A DNA stretch of 7,737 bases from Clostridia bacterium. Its GTDB lineage: Bacteria; Bacillota_A; Clostridia; Oscillospirales; CAG-272. Shown piece by piece: positions 4,747 to 7,737 of the stretch. How positions within the stretch are numbered: the stretch's first letter is position 1; each line of letters opens with the position of its first letter. Under the pieces are notes generated by a model that was given only the letters and a program-made list of their open reading frames with translations, was not told the DNA's origin and made no database searches. Location: positions 1-7,737 of the forward strand of contig JAGBZZ010000051.1 of assembly GCA_017652965.1 (NCBI GenBank). Direction: 5' to 3'. The position numbers and the translations under genes were made by a program.

Positions 4747-6105
4747 ATGAAATTCAAACCGACACTGGACAAGCATTATCGCCCGTTTATCGTAGAGCTT
4801 GAGGAGTTCAAAAAGGCTGTTGCCGCCTCCGAAAGCCGCGTCTGCAAGATCGCCGTTACCGGCGGTGGCAACGCTTATGCCTATACCCTCGATATCTTTG
4901 CCGAGGGGCACGAGGAGGAGAACTACCGCGTGGTCGAGCGCCTTGCCAAGGCGCTTCTGTGGGTCATTGGCGGTCATAAGATCTATCTCTACGCTCCCGC
5001 CGCCCTCATCGCCAAGATGCGCATGGAATATGCGGCAGACGGCGTGCATCACAAGGATGCCGAGATGATGGCCAGAGTGTACGAGGCTCCGTTTGAGATC
5101 ATCGAGTGCAAGACCGAGGCCGAGGTTCCCACCACCACCGAGAAGAGCATTCAGCTCGGCGGTCATCTGGACGGCTGCCGCATCGGCTTTGACGCCGGCG
5201 GAAGCGACCGTAAGGTCAGCGCCGTTGTGGATGGCGAAACGGTGTACAGCGAGGAGGTCGTCTGGCATCCCAAAACGACGGCTGACTGGCACTATCACTA
5301 TGACGGCATCCTGGCCGCGATGAAGTCTGCGGCCGCCAAGATGCCCCGCGTGGATGCCATCGGCGTTTCCAGCGCAGGCGTGTACGTCAACAACCGCGCT
5401 ATGCTGGCCAGCCTTTTCCGTCTGATCCCGGATGACGATTTCAACGCGCACATCAAGGATATCTATCTGAACGTCGCCAAGGAGATCGGTGCCCCCATCG
5501 AGGTCGCCAATGACGGTGACGTGACGGCGCTTGCCGGCAGCATGTCGCTGGGCGAGAATGGGGTGCTTGGCATTGCCATGGGTACCTCCGAGGCCGGCGG
5601 CTATATCAATATCAAGGGTGGCATTAACGGCTGGCTGAACGAGCTTGCCTTCGTCCCGGTGGACTTTGCCGCCGAGGCCGGCTATGACGAGGCCGCCGAC
5701 GATATCGGTGTCGGTGCGCAGTACTTCTCGCAGGATGCGGTCATCAAGCTTGCGGGCTATGCCGGCATCCAGTTTGCCGATGGGCTTGCCCCGGCCGAAA
5801 AGCTGAAGGTCGTGCAGTCCATGATGGCCGAGGGCAACCCGATCGCCGCCCGCATCTATGAGGACATCGGCACCTACCTCGGCTACACCGTGGCCTTCTA
5901 CTCGCTCTTCTACGAGATCAACCACCTCATCATCCTCGGCCGTGTGACCAGCGGTCGCGGCGGCGACATCCTGATGGCGCGCGCCCAGGAGGTTCTGGAT
6001 ACCGAGTATCCCGAGCTTGGCGTCAAGATCTCGATGCCCAACGAAAAGATGCGTCGCGTCGGCCAGAGCATTGCGGCCGCCTCTCTGCCCGCACTGGCAA
6101 AGTGA
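4747..6105 (+). CDS. ROK-like ASKHA-fold protein, candidate sugar kinase, with extra N-terminal domain
   Basis: A 452-residue protein in two parts. Residues about 1-140 form a domain I do not recognise. Residues about 144-452 look like an ASKHA/ROK sugar kinase. IGFDAGGSDRKVSAVVDGE (146-164) fits the phosphate-1 motif. VANDGDVTALAG (253-264) fits the phosphate-2 motif, with D256 at the position of the ROK catalytic aspartate. IAMGTSEAGGYI (276-287) fits the 'GTG.GgGii' loop. GRVTSGRGG (398-406) fits the adenosine segment. The ROK zinc site is gone: where family members have 'GEiGH' and 'C.CG..GC.E', this protein has LNELAF (297-302) and VGAQYFS (322-328), with no cysteines there. The ribosome binding site AAAGGAA (4732-4738) is eight bases before the ATG. 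galT follows 48 bp later without a visible terminator, so a role in feeding hexose phosphate to GalT is plausible but unproven; a regulatory sugar-binding role is the main alternative. Confidence 0.7.
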   Translation: MKFKPTLDKHYRPFIVELEEFKKAVAASESRVCKIAVTGGGNAYAYTLDIFAEGHEEENYRVVERLAKALLWVIGGHKIYLYAPAALIAKMRMEYAADGVHHKDAEMMARVYEAPFEIIECKTEAEVPTTTEKSIQLGGHLDGCRIGFDAGGSDRKVSAVVDGETVYSEEVVWHPKTTADWHYHYDGILAAMKSAAAKMPRVDAIGVSSAGVYVNNRAMLASLFRLIPDDDFNAHIKDIYLNVAKEIGAPIEVANDGDVTALAGSMSLGENGVLGIAMGTSEAGGYINIKGGINGWLNELAFVPVDFAAEAGYDEAADDIGVGAQYFSQDAVIKLAGYAGIQFADGLAPAEKLKVVQSMMAEGNPIAARIYEDIGTYLGYTVAFYSLFYEINHLIILGRVTSGRGGDILMARAQEVLDTEYPELGVKISMPNEKMRRVGQSIAAASLPALAK

Positions 6106-6143
6106 TCGCGGCCTGATAAAACCTTGCTTCCAATCCACTCATC

Positions 6144-6148
6144 GGAGG
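6144..6148 (+). promoter_or_regulatory. Ribosome binding site that sets the galT start
   Basis: GGAGG lies five bases before the ATG at 6154. It favours this start over an in-frame TTG at 6124, which has no ribosome binding site and would add ten residues encoded by the intergenic and binding-site DNA. Confidence 0.75.
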
Positions 6149-6153
6149 ATATT

Positions 6154-7683
6154 ATGGACGGTAAACTCTTAACCGAAGAGCTTGTTGCCTACGCAAAGGC
6201 GCATCTCTCGCTTGACCCCCTGGACGAGCCCTGGTTGCGCAACCGTGTTCTCGCCATGCTGAAGCTTGACGGCGCCACCGCCGCCGAGGTCGATACGGCG
6301 TGGGTCGCGGATGCCGAGGTGCCGGACGCCCTGACCGAAAAGCTGCGTGCCTTCGCGGCAGAGCAGGGGCTTTGCGAGGAGGGCTATGAGGCCATCCTCG
6401 CCACCGAGGTGATGGGGCTTCTGACCCCCGCCCCCTCGGCCATCAACGCCCTGTATCACAAAAAATGCAAGGAGGAGGGCTACCGGGCCGCGCTTGCTTG
6501 GTTCTACGATCTTTGCATCCACAACGATTATATCCAGAAGACCGCGATCGCCAGAAATATGGAGTGGGAGTATCCGGATGGGGAGCGTACCCTCGAGATC
6601 ACCATCAACCTCTCTAAGCCCGAGAAGAGCAATAAGGAGATCGCCAAGCTTTTGACCGCACCGAAGCAGAGCGAGAAGTATCCCGCGTGCTTCCTGTGCG
6701 AGGCCAACGAGGGCTATGAGGGGACGCTTTCGCATCCTGCCCGCGGTAACCTGCGCACGCTCTCTCTCACGATGGGTGGTGAGCCCTGGTTCGTGCAGTA
6801 TTCGCCCTATGCCTATTACCGTGAGCACTGCATTGCCATCTCTCGCGCCCATACCCCGATGAAGGTGGATGCCACCACCCCCGCTAAGCTTCTTGACTTT
6901 GTGGACAGCTTCCCGTCCTACTTTATGGGGAGCAACGCCGCCCTGCCGATCGTGGGCGGCTCGATCCTGAACCATGAGCATTTCCAGGGCGGCGGCACGC
7001 TTCTGCCGATGCAGAAGGCACCCGTCGAGAAGTGGTATGAGGTAAAGAACGCAAACGGCGTTCGCCTTGGCCGCCTTTCCTGGTACAACAGCGCCATCCG
7101 CCTGGAAAGCGAGGATCGCGCAGCGCTGGAGGCGCTTGCCGTCCGCGTGATCGAGGCATGGCGGGATCATTCGGCACCCGAGGTCGGCATTTTCGCCCGC
7201 ACGGGTGACACCCCGCACAATACCCTCTCTCCGATCGCCCGTAAGGTGGGTAACACCTACGTGATGGATATGATCCTGCGTAACAACCGCACCGACGAGA
7301 CCTATCCCGACGGTATCTATCACGCCCACCCCGAGCATCATAATATTAAAAAGGAGGGCATCGGGCTTATCGAGGCCATGGGGCGCTTCATTCTCCCCGG
7401 CCGTCTTAAGACCCAGCTTGCCGATGTGGCCGCCATCCTGTCCGGCGCGGTCGCCTATGACCCTGCCGCCCTTGCCGATGAGGCACATCCCCTCCACGTC
7501 CATGCCGAAATGGTCAAGACCCTCGTGGAAAAGAACGGCACCGCCATGACGGCAGAAGCCGCCGAGGCCGCCGTGCGTGAGTTCGTCAATCTCACCTGCG
7601 CCGCCATCCTCGACAACACCGCCGTCTTCAAGCGGGATGAGGCGGGGCTTGCCGCCTTTGATGCATTCCTCTCGCGGGTATAA
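6154..7683 (+). CDS. galT: Galactose-1-phosphate (hexose-1-phosphate) uridylyltransferase, Firmicutes type
   Basis: Transfers UMP between UDP-glucose and galactose-1-phosphate in the Leloir pathway, giving glucose-1-phosphate and UDP-galactose. At 509 residues it fits the long Firmicutes class (about 490-515) rather than the ~350-residue E. coli type. Recognisable family segments are NDYIQKTAIARN (124-135), LEITINLSKPEK (147-158), CFLCEANEGYEG (179-190) followed by HPARGNLR (194-201), and the active-site segment GGSILNHEHFQGG (268-280). In the last, H274-x-H276 is the histidine pair of the HIT-like fold; by analogy the second histidine carries the uridylyl group. It is preceded by the ROK-like kinase candidate and is probably in the same transcript. 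No galE or GHMP-type galK is visible in the window. Some relatives act on other hexose-1-phosphates such as GalNAc-1-P, so substrate range is not certain. No terminator follows before the window ends. Confidence 0.93.
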   Translation: MDGKLLTEELVAYAKAHLSLDPLDEPWLRNRVLAMLKLDGATAAEVDTAWVADAEVPDALTEKLRAFAAEQGLCEEGYEAILATEVMGLLTPAPSAINALYHKKCKEEGYRAALAWFYDLCIHNDYIQKTAIARNMEWEYPDGERTLEITINLSKPEKSNKEIAKLLTAPKQSEKYPACFLCEANEGYEGTLSHPARGNLRTLSLTMGGEPWFVQYSPYAYYREHCIAISRAHTPMKVDATTPAKLLDFVDSFPSYFMGSNAALPIVGGSILNHEHFQGGGTLLPMQKAPVEKWYEVKNANGVRLGRLSWYNSAIRLESEDRAALEALAVRVIEAWRDHSAPEVGIFARTGDTPHNTLSPIARKVGNTYVMDMILRNNRTDETYPDGIYHAHPEHHNIKKEGIGLIEAMGRFILPGRLKTQLADVAAILSGAVAYDPAALADEAHPLHVHAEMVKTLVEKNGTAMTAEAAEAAVREFVNLTCAAILDNTAVFKRDEAGLAAFDAFLSRV

Positions 7684-7737
7684 GTTGCGCATAGCATCGT
7701 TGTCGGATGACACGCCCACCTCGGAGTAGGTTGCTAC
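7684..7737. other. Short tail after galT, no recognised feature
   Basis: Fifty-four bases to the right edge. I see no convincing hairpin with a T-run, promoter or ribosome binding site, so the operon may continue past the window. Confidence 0.4.

Noticed and set aside
4660..6138. 492-codon open frame antisense to the ROK-like gene
   Set aside because: It mirrors the sense gene almost end to end, as expected from GC-rich codon use. The product is low-complexity and rich in G, D, H and L, matches no family I know, and the sense frame has kinase motifs, a promoter and a ribosome binding site.
6169..7719. 516-codon open frame antisense to galT
   Set aside because: It is a mirror of galT with no ribosome binding site or recognisable domain; the galT frame has clear family motifs.

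Overview
The window is a stretch of bacterial chromosome, most likely from a GC-rich Firmicute of the Clostridia, such as a gut Oscillospirales or Christensenellales lineage. The evidence is strong AGGAGG-type ribosome binding sites, near-consensus sigma-A promoters, GC-rich coding regions separated by AT-rich intergenic DNA, and a Firmicutes-type (class 2) galactose-1-phosphate uridylyltransferase. The taxonomic placement is inference. There is no rRNA, tRNA, CRISPR array, insertion sequence or phage gene.

Layout. (1) Positions 1-543, minus strand: the N-terminal part of an M24-family (Xaa-Pro dipeptidase/creatinase-like) gene that runs off the left edge. (2) Positions 544-750: an AT-rich divergent control region with one promoter facing each way and three similar 11-bp motifs spaced about 20 bp apart. 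(3) Positions 751-2653, plus strand: an AraC-family regulator followed 19 bp later by a CPBP-family (CAAX protease/bacteriocin-processing) membrane protein. (4) Positions 2655-2709: a long two-part hairpin with an A-tract on one side and a T-tract on the other, a bidirectional terminator between convergent genes. (5) Positions 2723-4531, minus strand: the cysteine biosynthesis pair cysK-cysE, transcribed in that order from a perfect TTGACA-N17-TATAAT promoter. (6) Positions 4570-4746: a divergent control region. (7) Positions 4747-7683, plus strand: a ROK-like ASKHA-fold sugar kinase candidate followed by galT, from a TTGACA-N17-TACAAT promoter with a 16-bp inverted repeat over the -35 box.

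How the genes work together. CysE makes O-acetylserine and CysK converts it with sulfide to cysteine. The CysE C-terminus lacks the terminal isoleucine that classical serine acetyltransferases insert into CysK, so the pair may not form the usual cysteine synthase complex. The kinase-like gene and galT look like an operon. GalT needs a hexose-1-phosphate, so the neighbouring kinase-fold protein, which has lost the ROK zinc site and carries an N-terminal domain of about 140 residues, is a candidate unorthodox hexose kinase or sugar sensor. The AraC regulator may control its own operon and the divergent peptidase gene through the repeated motifs between them.

No dramatic new system is evident. 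The items most worth a second look are the kinase-like protein next to galT, the phased repeats upstream of araC, and the atypical CysE tail.
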